A program made the position numbers and the translations under genes. Below, piece by piece: positions 8,473 through 17,019 of a stretch of 64,000 nt of DNA; the first letter of the stretch is position 1; each line of letters begins with the position of its first letter. Source of the DNA: an uncultured Ruminococcus sp. (GTDB taxonomy: Bacteria > Bacillota > Clostridia > Oscillospirales > Ruminococcaceae); NCBI GenBank assembly GCA_902780505.1, contig CACZFN010000018.1, positions 57,021 through 121,020 on the forward strand. Direction: 5' to 3'. Below the pieces are notes generated by a model. The model saw nothing but the letters and a program-made list of their open reading frames with translations, was not told the origin of the DNA and made no database searches.

Positions 8473-9892
8473 ATATAAATTTCTTGCAATGAATACGATA
8501 GTATTCACTATAGGCAGCTTTGGCTCAAAAATAATATCGCTTTTGCTCAACAACCTTTACACAAAACACATAAGCCCGCCCGATCTGTTTACAAAATCAA
8601 TGCTTGAAACGCTTGCCATATTCCTTATACCCGTATACACATTTGCGGTCACTGAAGCAGTAATACGTTTTGGGCTTGACAGGAATTATGACAAAAAGCA
8701 GGTGTTTTCCACAGCAGCGGTCATAAGCCTTGCCGGGCTGATACCGATGGTCATTACAGTGCCGTTTATACCAATGCTCCCCTTTTTCAGAATGGTAAAC
8801 GGGTATATGCCCATGCTTATGGTATACATAACAACTTCATCTCTCAGAGCTTTGTGTTCACAGTTTGTAAGGGCGCAGGGCAAGGTGAAGCTTTTTGCGC
8901 TTGACGGAATGCTTACAACATTTATGCTTCTTATCTTCAACATTATTTTTATTAGTCACCTGGGTATGGGGGTAAGGGGCTTTATGTTATCAACGATCCT
9001 TTCCGATCTCTGCTCGTCTGTATTTCTGTTTGTGACGGCAAGTCTAAAGGATTATTTTGCATTCAGGTGGGCTTCCTACAGGCTCGGGGTTTACATGATG
9101 CGCTTTTCGGTGCCGCTTGTTCCGACGATAGTTATGTGGACTTTCACAGGCTTTTCAGACCAGATATTTATCGGAAATATGCATAGCAAAAGGGTATTTA
9201 TCGGCGAAGATGCCGCCGGGATTTATGCAGCGGCATCAAAGATACCCAACCTGATATCCATGCTTTCTACGATATTTATGCAGGCCTGGAATATGTCGGC
9301 GATAAGCGAAAACGAATCAGACGACAGAAACAGCTTTTATGAAAAAGTTTACACAGCTTATGAATCGGCACTTTTTATCGGGGGGGCGGGGCTTATACTT
9401 TTAGTAAAACCCGTTTCTGCAATACTTATAAACTACAGCGTATACCCGGAATACAAGACCGCTTTTATCTACACACCGCTTCTGATAGCGGCATCTGTAT
9501 ATACCTGCCTTGACCTTTTCCTTGCAAGCATCTACACTGCAACAAAGCACACAAAAAACGCATTTATAACAATACTTTTTGTTTGTTTATCAAACATTAT
9601 CCTGAACCTGATAATGATACCCTTTGCGGGTATGCAGGGGGCGGCGGCAGCTACGTTTTTAAGCTACCTGATATGCTTCTGGATAAGAATGATCGATGCA
9701 AGGAGATTTGTGCCGTTCAAGTTTTCGGTGATAAAAAATGCTCTCAACACCTCGCTTCTGCTCGTGATGTGTGCTATGACGATAATGCACCCGCCGTACT
9801 GCTTTATATACAATACTGTCATAACGGCTTCAATATGCATTTTGAATGCACAACCGATAATACAGATGCTCAAAAGGCTTTTGAAAAGATAA
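8465..9892 (+). CDS. Polysaccharide flippase (MATE/Wzx-like)
   Basis: Integral membrane protein of 475 residues with about 12-14 hydrophobic helices. It starts with the family's typical FTIGSFGSKIISLLL segment. It resembles oligosaccharide flippases that move lipid-linked sugar units across the membrane. It begins the transcription unit that continues with the MBOAT acyltransferase and the DHHW protein, which supports a role in surface-glycan export. A weak hairpin and a new promoter separate it from the MBOAT gene. The substrate is unknown. Confidence 0.9.
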   Translation: MNKYKFLAMNTIVFTIGSFGSKIISLLLNNLYTKHISPPDLFTKSMLETLAIFLIPVYTFAVTEAVIRFGLDRNYDKKQVFSTAAVISLAGLIPMVITVPFIPMLPFFRMVNGYMPMLMVYITTSSLRALCSQFVRAQGKVKLFALDGMLTTFMLLIFNIIFISHLGMGVRGFMLSTILSDLCSSVFLFVTASLKDYFAFRWASYRLGVYMMRFSVPLVPTIVMWTFTGFSDQIFIGNMHSKRVFIGEDAAGIYAAASKIPNLISMLSTIFMQAWNMSAISENESDDRNSFYEKVYTAYESALFIGGAGLILLVKPVSAILINYSVYPEYKTAFIYTPLLIAASVYTCLDLFLASIYTATKHTKNAFITILFVCLSNIILNLIMIPFAGMQGAAAATFLSYLICFWIRMIDARRFVPFKFSVIKNALNTSLLLVMCAMTIMHPPYCFIYNTVITASICILNAQPIIQMLKRLLKR

Positions 9893-9896
9893 AATC

Positions 9897-9923
9897 GCGC
9901 TGTGTCATTGATTCGGCACAGCG
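9897..9923 (+). terminator. Hairpin after the flippase
   Basis: GCGCTGTG pairs with CACAGCGC around a short loop. No T run follows, so any termination would be weak. Confidence 0.4.
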
Positions 9924-9983
9924 CTCAGCCATTTAAACTCTTATATGCTTTTATACAATTTGTTTACAGCTTTCCTATGATTA

Positions 9984-10012
9984 TTGACGAACACAGAGAT
10001 TTGTGCTATAAT
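9984..10012 (+). promoter_or_regulatory. Promoter of the MBOAT operon
   Basis: TTGACG (9984-9989), 17 bases, TATAAT (10007-10012). Confidence 0.75.
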
Positions 10013-10049
10013 AACTATTGGTTTTTAAGTAAAAAGGGGTTGGATATAG

Positions 10050-11456
10050 ATGACCTTCAGTTCGGTCATATTTTTGTTTGTATTTCTTCCTGTTACTTTT
10101 GTGCTTTACTGCATATGCACAAAAAACAGCTTACGAAATATTCTGCTTGTGACAGCAAGCCTTATCTTTTACGCTTTCGGTGAACCGGCAGCAGTGTTTA
10201 TAATGATCATATCTGTGATCATAAACTACTTCCTGGGGCTTGCAGCATCAGGTGAAAAACACGCAAAGCCCGCTGTATTTGCGGCGGTGCTGTTAAATAT
10301 AGGGCTGCTGTTAGCATTTAAGTACACAGGTTTTTTTGCAAGCCTTTTAAACGATATACTGCCTGTAAATATACCCGTTCCCAGGATACGGCTGCCTATC
10401 GGGATATCGTTTTTCACATTTCAGGGGCTCAGCTATGTAATTGATGTTTACAGGGATAAGAAAAGTGTTCAGAAAAGTCTTATGTCGGTACTGCTGTATA
10501 TATCCTTCTTCCCGCAGCTTATAGCAGGGCCTATCGTAAAATACCACGATATCGAATCACAGCTGCATAAACGTGAGCTTACTGCCGACAGGGTTGCACG
10601 CGGTGTGAACAGGTTCATTACAGGGCTTGGCAAAAAGGTTCTTATCGCAAACCAGATGGGACTTGTGGCAGATACCGTATTCACACTTGATGCGGACAAG
10701 CTCGGTTCGGGTGCCGCATGGGTAGGTGCCGTGTGCTACAGCTTGCAGATATTCTTTGATTTTTCAGGCTACAGTGATATGGCGATAGGGCTTGGCTGTA
10801 TATTCGGGTTTGATTTCAGGGAAAACTTCAACTACCCGTTTTCAGCAGGCAGTATGCAGGATTTCTGGCGGCGCTGGCATATATCGCTTTCAACATGGTT
10901 TAAAGAATACGTATATATCCCGCTTGGCGGCAACCGAAAGGGCAAAATAAGAACAGATATCAACAAGATAACTGTTTTCTTTCTGACGGGCTTCTGGCAC
11001 GGGGCGAACTTTACGTTTATCGTATGGGGGCTTCTTCACGGGTTTTTCCTGCTGCTTGAAAATCACGGAATAATCCCGTCAAAAAGCAAAAAGCTAAGAC
11101 CGTTTTTACACATATACACGCTGCTCGTTGTGGTTGTGACCTTTGTTATTTTCCGGGCAGACAATATGACACAGGGTTTAAAGCTGATAGCCGATATGTT
11201 CAGCTTCAGATCATATGACAACGCAGCAGATCACACTGTATTTGCACTTTTAAACCCGCTTGTGACAGTATCATTCATATTCGGTGTGATTCTGAGCACA
11301 CCTGTTGTTCCGAAAATCAAAGAAAAGCTTTCGGGCACAAAAGCAATGCCCGCTGCCGGGTATATCGGGTATACAGGAACACTTGTGATCTATGCGCTAT
11401 GTGTGCTGTCGCTTATTTCAAGCACATATAACCCGTTTATCTATTTCAGGTTTTAA
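10050..11456 (+). CDS. MBOAT-family O-acyltransferase (AlgI/DltB-like)
   Basis: Membrane protein of 468 residues with about 10 helices. The MBOAT core is clear: PIGISFFTFQGLSYVID, the cytoplasmic stretch FWRRWHISLSTWF-KEYVYIPLGGNR (residues about 270-297), and the catalytic-type His in GFWHGANFTF (about 316). AlgI-type enzymes pass acetyl groups across the membrane to exported polysaccharides, working with an SGNH/DHHW partner. Such a partner (the DHHW gene) follows after 15 bases. The target glycan cannot be told from sequence. Confidence 0.95.
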   Translation: MTFSSVIFLFVFLPVTFVLYCICTKNSLRNILLVTASLIFYAFGEPAAVFIMIISVIINYFLGLAASGEKHAKPAVFAAVLLNIGLLLAFKYTGFFASLLNDILPVNIPVPRIRLPIGISFFTFQGLSYVIDVYRDKKSVQKSLMSVLLYISFFPQLIAGPIVKYHDIESQLHKRELTADRVARGVNRFITGLGKKVLIANQMGLVADTVFTLDADKLGSGAAWVGAVCYSLQIFFDFSGYSDMAIGLGCIFGFDFRENFNYPFSAGSMQDFWRRWHISLSTWFKEYVYIPLGGNRKGKIRTDINKITVFFLTGFWHGANFTFIVWGLLHGFFLLLENHGIIPSKSKKLRPFLHIYTLLVVVVTFVIFRADNMTQGLKLIADMFSFRSYDNAADHTVFALLNPLVTVSFIFGVILSTPVVPKIKEKLSGTKAMPAAGYIGYTGTLVIYALCVLSLISSTYNPFIYFRF

Positions 11457-11471
11457 AGGGGGGCGTGCAGG

Positions 11472-12947
11472 ATGAAAAAAGCATTTAAAATAGTTTATGC
11501 CGCACTGTTTTTTACAGCGTGTGCGGCACCGCTTATAGCTATGCCGTTTGCAGCAAGCAGCGAACAGCTTGAAAAAAGGGAACTTGCAAAAGCCCCGGAA
11601 CTTATTGAAAACGGACGCCTTAACACATCGTTTTCGGAGCAGGCGGAAGAATGGTATAATGACAGGCTCCCGTTTCGGGCGGAGCTTCTTGAAGTCGGCG
11701 GCATGATAAAAAGCGAGATCTTTAAAGCGCCGTCTGCAAATGTTATCCAGGGGCGTGACGGCTGGCTGTTCTTTGAGGGATCATCAAAGGATTATATGGA
11801 CACAAACGCCCTGAGCGGCCAGCAGCTTCAAAGCATTGCTGTTACGCTTTCTCTTATAGAAGAAAATGTCAGCGGTAAGGGCGGCAAGTTTTTATTCGTG
11901 CCTATGCCGAACAAGGCGGAGGTTTACGATGAATATATGCCTGTAAACTATATCAAGGCTGATCAGAACAATTACAGTAGGCTGCTTGAAAAACTGAAAG
12001 CTATGAATGTAAGCGTTCTTGATATGAAGCAGGTGATGCGTGATAACAAAAGCGCAGGCATATACCATAAGCGTGACACCCACTGGAATTATCTTGGGGC
12101 GCTTATCGGGTATAATGCGATAATGGATTCGCTCTCACACCCGCATAAGACATATGACAATGTAAGCTTTACTGTAACAAACGACTGGCAGGGCGACCTT
12201 GAAAAGCTTCTGTACCCGAGTAATGCGGGATATGACGAGCAATACAGATTTGAAATAGAATATGATGATTTCAAATTCGTAATGCCTCCGACCGCAAAGG
12301 ACACAAAGAAAAGCTTAGAGCTTTTCATGTCCGATAAGGAACAGGGCGATATACAGATACGTACAGCCCAAACAGAGAAAAACGGACAGGGCAGTCTTTA
12401 TATGATAAGGGACTCCTTTGGCCGGGCACTTTTGCCGTTTATGATAGACAACTACGACACCGCTTATTTTGAAAGAAGGACCGCACCGAATATGAATGCC
12501 GTTGCCGAAGGCGGGGATATGGTGTTTGAGATAGTTGAGCGAAACCTTGCAAACATTCTTATAACTGCCCCTGTCATGCAGGCTCCGTTAAGGGAAATAA
12601 CAGACTTCACAGGTGACTATGCCGCTGACGGCAACATGGCGTTTGTAAATGAGGAAAACGGCGGCTACCACATATACGGGACAATAGATGAAAACTTTGT
12701 AAGTGATGATGCGAGGGTTTACGTATCTATAGTTCAGGGCGGAAGTGAAAGGATATTTGAAGCCTTCCCGATAGCAGAGGAAAAGCTGCTTGAAAATCAA
12801 GGCATTGACAGATGCGAATACGGGTTTTCTGCGCATATCGATGCAAGCCTGCTTGATAGGGGCGAGGCTGAAATACACATTATAGGCAATAAAATGAAAA
12901 GCATATCGCTTGAAAAACTAACCATAGAAGGAGATAATCAAAAATGA
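11472..12947 (+). CDS. DHHW-family protein (AlgJ/AlgX-like acetylation partner)
   Basis: The product has 491 residues. An N-terminal signal or anchor helix (about residues 5-25) leads into an extracytoplasmic SGNH-like domain. The DHHW signature is seen as RDTHWNYLGAL (about residue 203), and IRDSFGRALLPFM (about 315) is the segment with the nucleophile serine. A C-terminal beta-rich domain follows. It is the expected partner of the MBOAT enzyme upstream. The stop overlaps the start of the next lipoprotein by 4 bases. It is longer than the DHHW lipoprotein at 5-6 kb and lacks the Thr-rich linker. Confidence 0.9.
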   Translation: MKKAFKIVYAALFFTACAAPLIAMPFAASSEQLEKRELAKAPELIENGRLNTSFSEQAEEWYNDRLPFRAELLEVGGMIKSEIFKAPSANVIQGRDGWLFFEGSSKDYMDTNALSGQQLQSIAVTLSLIEENVSGKGGKFLFVPMPNKAEVYDEYMPVNYIKADQNNYSRLLEKLKAMNVSVLDMKQVMRDNKSAGIYHKRDTHWNYLGALIGYNAIMDSLSHPHKTYDNVSFTVTNDWQGDLEKLLYPSNAGYDEQYRFEIEYDDFKFVMPPTAKDTKKSLELFMSDKEQGDIQIRTAQTEKNGQGSLYMIRDSFGRALLPFMIDNYDTAYFERRTAPNMNAVAEGGDMVFEIVERNLANILITAPVMQAPLREITDFTGDYAADGNMAFVNEENGGYHIYGTIDENFVSDDARVYVSIVQGGSERIFEAFPIAEEKLLENQGIDRCEYGFSAHIDASLLDRGEAEIHIIGNKMKSISLEKLTIEGDNQK

Positions 12948-13657
12948 AAAAAACATCAAGAAGTGTAATCATCATGACAGCTGCAATAATGGCATTGTGC
13001 CTTGCTTCCTGCGGGGACAGTGAGGAAAGCAGTTCTAAATCGGGAACTGTTTCGCTTGTGACGACTACAACAACTACAGCAGCCGACAGCAGCGAAGCGG
13101 AAACCACAACCACCACAACAGCCGAAACAACAACTACCACCGAAGAAACAACAACGTCAGCCGAAACCACCACCACAGCTGAAACAACTACTACAGCAGA
13201 AACCACAACTACAACAGCAGCCCCTAAGAAAGAAACAATGGCTGACAAGCTTAAAGTCACATACAATGGTGTTACTTTCGGCGTTGGCGACAAGTTTGCG
13301 GATATTGAAAGCAAGCTTGGCAAATACAACGATAGTATTCAGGTCGCCCACTGCATAGGCGAAGGAATGGATGATGTTTATATTTACAATGGAATACAGG
13401 TAGCTGTATTTGAAGGAAATATAACATACATCGAGATATTTGACAACTCCTACGCGCCCACCGAAGCAGCAGTGACAGCCTGCGGGCTTAAAAACGGCAG
13501 TACAGATGTCAGGGACAAACTCGGCGAGCCAGCAAAAACAGACGGAACACAGTCAAAGTATTCAGCAGACGGGATATTTGCATACTTTATGGAAGAAAAC
13601 GGTGCTGTCACCTATATGATGATATCCTTACTTGAGGATTCTCTGCCTGATATGTAA
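12944..13657 (+). CDS. Thr-rich lipoprotein of the acetylation operon
   Basis: Secreted lipoprotein of 237 residues. It has a signal peptide with the lipobox LASC (about residues 21-24), then a long linker (about 42-92) of Thr blocks broken by Ala/Glu (TTTTAETTTT pattern), and a folded C-terminal domain (about 95-237). The domain has two similar-looking halves (FGVGDKFADIESKLGK and LKNGSTDVRDKLGE), a SmpA/OmlA- or DUF-like pattern, but no family is assigned. It overlaps the DHHW gene by 4 bases. The linker DNA is a trinucleotide repeat and could change length without losing frame. Confidence 0.85.
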   Translation: MKKTSRSVIIMTAAIMALCLASCGDSEESSSKSGTVSLVTTTTTTAADSSEAETTTTTTAETTTTTEETTTSAETTTTAETTTTAETTTTTAAPKKETMADKLKVTYNGVTFGVGDKFADIESKLGKYNDSIQVAHCIGEGMDDVYIYNGIQVAVFEGNITYIEIFDNSYAPTEAAVTACGLKNGSTDVRDKLGEPAKTDGTQSKYSADGIFAYFMEENGAVTYMMISLLEDSLPDM

Positions 13658-13666
13658 CATATTTAA

Positions 13667-13694
13667 GCCCCGAGGGTACAGTTACCTTCGGGGC
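13667..13694 (+). terminator. Terminator after the acetylation operon
   Basis: GCCCCGAGGGTA pairs with the TACCTTCGGGGC arm around a four-base loop. The hairpin sits between convergent genes and could serve both strands. Confidence 0.7.
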
Positions 13695-13720
13695 GATTTA
13701 TATTCAGTATGATAATACAG

Positions 13721-14551
13721 CTATCTTTCATCATGCCTGAAAAAGCCAAGTATACGCTGTTTGTAGTCAGGTGCGGTATCGTATGCGGCGTGGCCAAAGC
13801 CGTCATAGATATAAAGTTCTTTATGCGGGCAGTCTGTAAGAGCGGATATTATTCCGTCAGAGCCTTCCCTGCCGAGCAGCATATCGCTCTTATCCCCTAT
13901 CGCAAGCACAGGGCAGCGGACAAGTGAAAGCTTTTCCCTTATATCAAAGTTTTCAAGGCTGTTTGCGAGTATTACAAAGCGTGCAAGTTCCTGCTCTGTC
14001 ACGGTTTTTGCCGCAGCCGAAAGAAGCCCCTGTGACTGTTCAAAGACTTCAGCAGGGTAAACATACCTGCCGAAGGACATATACAGGGCTTCGCTATCCC
14101 CCTTTAAAGCATAGCGCACCCAGTTTTTAAATATATCCGTCTGCTTTTGTGTAAGATACGCCGCAGAGGAACCCACCACGAGCTTATTTACCATTTCAGG
14201 GTAAAATGCCGCAAGCAGCAGCGATATCATACCGCCCTGCGAAGTACCGAAAAGGTCAAAATGTTCTATCCCCAGGGCACTGATGACGCAGGCAGTATCA
14301 TGTGCCATCTGAGAAACAGTATAGCTTTCCGGGATATCCCTGCGCCTGTCAAAAAGAAAGACGGTGTATTCTTCTGTAAAGATGTGATAGGCCGCCGCTA
14401 TCGAATCCGCCAGGCCCATAACGCTCTGAACGCTGAGGCCGGGGATGATCACAAGGTTCTTTGCCCCTTTGCCAAAACGGATATAGTCCATAGAAACGCC
14501 ATTTGCGGTAATGTTTTCTACATTGATCCGGGAAAAATCATCTGTTTCCAT
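13721..14551 (-). CDS. Alpha/beta hydrolase
   Basis: Cytoplasmic alpha/beta-hydrolase-fold protein of 276 residues. The nucleophile elbow is GTSQGG (about residues 99-104). An acid in the CPVLAIGDKSDMLLG strand and the C-terminal His in DGFGHAAYD complete a likely triad. The oxyanion region is LVIIPGLS. The substrate is unknown; esterase, lipase or a BioH-like role are all possible. The start at 14551 is preferred because AGGAGA lies 8 bases upstream; an upstream in-frame ATG falls inside the promoter region. Confidence 0.85.
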   Translation of the reverse strand: METDDFSRINVENITANGVSMDYIRFGKGAKNLVIIPGLSVQSVMGLADSIAAAYHIFTEEYTVFLFDRRRDIPESYTVSQMAHDTACVISALGIEHFDLFGTSQGGMISLLLAAFYPEMVNKLVVGSSAAYLTQKQTDIFKNWVRYALKGDSEALYMSFGRYVYPAEVFEQSQGLLSAAAKTVTEQELARFVILANSLENFDIREKLSLVRCPVLAIGDKSDMLLGREGSDGIISALTDCPHKELYIYDGFGHAAYDTAPDYKQRILGFFRHDER

Positions 14552-14584
14552 AATTACGTTCTCCTTGCTGTTAATAGTATATAT

Positions 14585-14613
14585 AGTATAACACACATTT
14601 TCCCGCGTTTCAA
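14585..14613 (-). promoter_or_regulatory. Promoter of the alpha/beta hydrolase
   Basis: On the minus strand TTGAAA (14613-14608), 17 bases, TATACT (14590-14585). Confidence 0.7.
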
Positions 14614-14827
14614 GTTAAAATTAACACAGAAATCAGGCAGAATTATTTTGGTATTGCTTATAAAACAGAAAAGCTGTCGCAGTCTTTTTCCTCAAAGGTG
14701 TCCGTATTTGGCATATAGTGCATACGTTTTTTGCAGGTATAGGTCTTTTCAATTCCGGCAGTATATATCAGGCTTTACTCATCTCTCAACTGTTCCCGAT
14801 GAAGAAATTGCTGCTTCAGGTTATTTA
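14614..14827. other. Intergenic stretch without a supported gene
   Basis: About 210 bases between the hydrolase promoter and the deacetylase stop. A short minus-strand open frame with a Cys/Lys-rich end is present, but it has no start or ribosome site, so I do not call it. Confidence 0.5.
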
Positions 14828-15652
14828 TCAGTACATAGTGGTCTGTTCGGGGTAGCTGTAGATTATGTCTGTATCGGGGCGTATCTCAATACCTTTGGCA
14901 TAAAACAGCTCGGAGACCGTTACAAGCTCGTAACCCTGTTCAAGCAAGTCTGGGATTATCATTTCAAGTGCCTGAACCGTCTGGAAATTGCCCTGTGCAT
15001 CATGAAAAAGGATAATAGCGCCGTCCTTTGCCTGCGCCATTGTCTTTTCATACCTTGCCTGCGCATCAACTTTTGCATCGTAATCGGTACAGCCATAGCC
15101 GTTTATAAAAGGCATATCGATAGTATCGAACATAGTCTGGTTCACAGCTATATAGGGCGGGCGGAAAAACGTCGGGCGCACACCTGTTATCTCCTCTATC
15201 TTATCAGATGTAAAATCTATCTCAGCCTTTATTTCTTCCGGTGTCATTTTGTTCATATAGGAATGTGTCTTTGAATGGTTTGCTATCTCACACCCCATCT
15301 GATATGCACGTTTTACATTTTCGGCAGACTGTTCATTTATATTATCACCGATAAGGAAAAATGTCCCTCTGACACCGTAGCGTTCAAAAAGGTCAAGCAC
15401 CTCGCCTGTAGTTGAGGTGTTCGGACCGTCATCAAAAGTAAGTGCTATCACCTTGCCGTAATCTTCCGGATCTTTATGACCTATTGATACGCTTGTCACC
15501 TTTTCGGGTTCATTCTCAACGGTGGTGGTCTGTGTCTGTGAGACCTCACTGCTCACAGCAGACTCACTGCCCTGACTGCTTTCAGATGAAGAACAACCTG
15601 TCATTATGATCAACCCTCCTAAAATAATTGACAATATCTTTTTTCTTACCAT
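14828..15652 (-). CDS. Polysaccharide deacetylase lipoprotein (CE4)
   Basis: Exported lipoprotein of 274 residues. It has a signal peptide with the lipobox MTGC (about residues 17-20), a short Ser/Thr linker, then the NodB domain. The CE4 motifs are visible: TFDDGP (MT1), HSKTH (MT2, metal His pair), RPPY (MT3), GYGCTDYDA (MT4 region) and ILFHDAQG (MT5). Such enzymes remove acetyl groups from peptidoglycan or other N-acetylated glycans, using a metal. Its start lies inside the end of the upstream CE2-like gene (7 bases overlap), so the two esterases form one operon. Confidence 0.93.
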   Translation of the reverse strand: MVRKKILSIILGGLIIMTGCSSSESSQGSESAVSSEVSQTQTTTVENEPEKVTSVSIGHKDPEDYGKVIALTFDDGPNTSTTGEVLDLFERYGVRGTFFLIGDNINEQSAENVKRAYQMGCEIANHSKTHSYMNKMTPEEIKAEIDFTSDKIEEITGVRPTFFRPPYIAVNQTMFDTIDMPFINGYGCTDYDAKVDAQARYEKTMAQAKDGAIILFHDAQGNFQTVQALEMIIPDLLEQGYELVTVSELFYAKGIEIRPDTDIIYSYPEQTTMY

Positions 15653-16713
15653 TTCATATACTCCTTTATTACAGGCACAAGTGCTGATGATGCCTTGTCG
15701 TGGGTGCGGGCTGTGGGGTGATAATCAGCTGTATAGCCGTCATGCTCATGATCCTGCTCGTCAAAGCAGAATGAGATCACCCTGTCGTCGCCTGTTTCTT
15801 TTTTGTATTCATTCACAGCCGTTTCAAGTGCTTTATAGATACGTGTACCCATAATACCGACTGTACAGAGAATAAATGCATCTTTATTCTCCCCCCTGAC
15901 AGTGTTAAGAAAGCGCTTGTAATTATCGGTATAATCACGCTGTCTTCCGGTGTCATCAAGGCAATAGCTGTCATCATTCGTGCCGAGGTTTATCACGATC
16001 GCTTCGGGTACAAAGCGGGAAAAATCCCACTTGATATCCTGCGGGGCAGTTTTGTCTGCAAACTTATTATACGAAAATCCGAGCGTTTTGTAATACTGCG
16101 GGACAGTCTGTTCGGGGATCTTCTCCTCCCCCGTTGCAGTGTAGCCTGAAATTATGCCGTAGCCGCTCACCGAAACCAGGCTGTAATCTGCATCAAGTGC
16201 CTGTGCAGTCTTATAGGCATACGCACCCGTGCAGTCCTCGGTAGCTGTCTTGAAATGGTGCAGCTCGTTTTCGTCATCCATACCGTAGCCGCAGGTGATA
16301 GAATCGCCGATAAACTCTATCCTGTGGGACTTGTCGGGGGCGGGGGTGATATCAGCGTTGTCGTCAGTCAGAAGCTGACCGATGCCAAGCGTTGACATAG
16401 CACATTCGGAAAGTTTGATTATCAAAACGCTTGCCTTAACGGGTGTGATGCTTTTTATAACATCAAATGTCTGTGCTTTGTTTTTTAGCTGTGTGTCGAC
16501 AACGCGCCTGCCGTTTACGTATATAGCGGCGCGGGCGTAGTTTTCTTCGTTGTTTTCTATCTCTGCCGCGCCGTCTGCAAAAAGCGAAACGGACAGCAGT
16601 CTGCCCTCAAATTCAAATGCGGCACCTGTTCCCGAAAAAGCGCACCACAAAGCGCCGTCGATAAGGCAGGTCCTGCCGATGGTTTTAACTGATGAAAAAT
16701 CAAATTGCTTCAT
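15646..16713 (-). CDS. SGNH esterase, carbohydrate esterase family 2-like
   Basis: The product has 355 residues and no signal peptide. An N-terminal beta-sandwich (about 1-130) precedes an SGNH hydrolase domain with the nucleophile Ser in GDSITCG, Gly in the SVSGYG block, Asn in NLGTNDD, and a C-terminal His in YHPTARTHDKA. The order sandwich then SGNH is that of CE2 acetyl-xylan/glucomannan esterases. I chose the ATG at 16713 (GAGGT 7 bases upstream) over two upstream in-frame ATGs. Its leader carries a strong hairpin directly after the promoter. It is co-transcribed with the deacetylase. Confidence 0.88.
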   Translation of the reverse strand: MKQFDFSSVKTIGRTCLIDGALWCAFSGTGAAFEFEGRLLSVSLFADGAAEIENNEENYARAAIYVNGRRVVDTQLKNKAQTFDVIKSITPVKASVLIIKLSECAMSTLGIGQLLTDDNADITPAPDKSHRIEFIGDSITCGYGMDDENELHHFKTATEDCTGAYAYKTAQALDADYSLVSVSGYGIISGYTATGEEKIPEQTVPQYYKTLGFSYNKFADKTAPQDIKWDFSRFVPEAIVINLGTNDDSYCLDDTGRQRDYTDNYKRFLNTVRGENKDAFILCTVGIMGTRIYKALETAVNEYKKETGDDRVISFCFDEQDHEHDGYTADYHPTARTHDKASSALVPVIKEYMKW

Positions 16714-16749
16714 ATATTCTACCTCACATTCCATAGCAGTGTTATTTTT

Positions 16750-16786
16750 AAGGCAATACCGCACAACCCCTGCGCGGTATTGCCTT
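16750..16786 (-). promoter_or_regulatory. Hairpin in the leader of the esterase/deacetylase operon
   Basis: A perfect 13-base inverted repeat (arms 16750-16762 and 16774-16786, AAGGCAATACCGC) starts within a few bases of the predicted transcription start. A half copy (TAAGGCAATACC) occurs at 42842-42853. It may be a leader stem, an attenuator or the remnant of a small repeat. Confidence 0.6.
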
Positions 16787-16787
16787 A

Positions 16788-16816
16788 ATTATATCACAGT
16801 TTACTATTATTGTAAA
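16788..16816 (-). promoter_or_regulatory. Promoter of the CE2/CE4 esterase operon
   Basis: On the minus strand TTTACA (16816-16811), 17 bases, TATAAT (16793-16788). Confidence 0.75.
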
Positions 16817-16856
16817 GTACAGGTTTAATAAATTTATATAGCATAAACAAATTTTA

Positions 16857-16885
16857 TTGCAATTACAGGAATGATATGGTATAAT
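16857..16885 (+). promoter_or_regulatory. Promoter of the GH2 gene
   Basis: TTGCAA (16857-16862), 17 bases, TATAAT (16880-16885). The transcript would carry the structured element at 16918-16975. A second TATAAT at 16984-16989 has no good -35 box. Confidence 0.75.
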
Positions 16886-16917
16886 GAATGCAAACGCATT
16901 CATTATAATTTATTATA

Positions 16918-16975
16918 ATGCCCTTGCAGATCCGCAGATCAGAGATCTGCTCCCTGCATATCGGGCAATTATAGC
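16918..16975 (+). ncRNA. Conserved structured leader RNA, copy A (candidate riboswitch)
   Basis: Three stacked stems can be drawn: TGCCC (16919-16923) with GGGCA (16963-16967), TGCAG (16925-16929) with CTGCA (16954-16958), and GCAGATC with GATCTGC (16934-16950). AU and UCC form a conserved asymmetric loop between the middle and inner stems. The same architecture, with a different but complementary inner stem, recurs at 39421-39478, at the same distance (about 45 bases) from a start codon. I do not recognise a named riboswitch class. Confidence 0.6.
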
Positions 16976-17019
16976 TTATATGGTATAATAGGTTTAATAT
17001 TTTATGGAAGGTGAGTATT

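Noticed and set aside
12944-13220. CRISPR-like or tandem-repeat array
   Set aside because: The repeat is a coding Thr-codon tract inside a lipoprotein gene, not spaced repeats.
14147-15274. Long plus-strand open frame of 375 codons opposite the hydrolase and deacetylase genes
   Set aside because: It is antisense to a clear CE4 deacetylase and alpha/beta hydrolase, has a Cys/His/Tyr-rich composition typical of shadow frames, and lacks a ribosome site.
16981-16990. Second promoter immediately before the GH2 gene
   Set aside because: TATAAT at 16984 has no acceptable -35 at 16-18 bases, while an upstream promoter with correct spacing exists.
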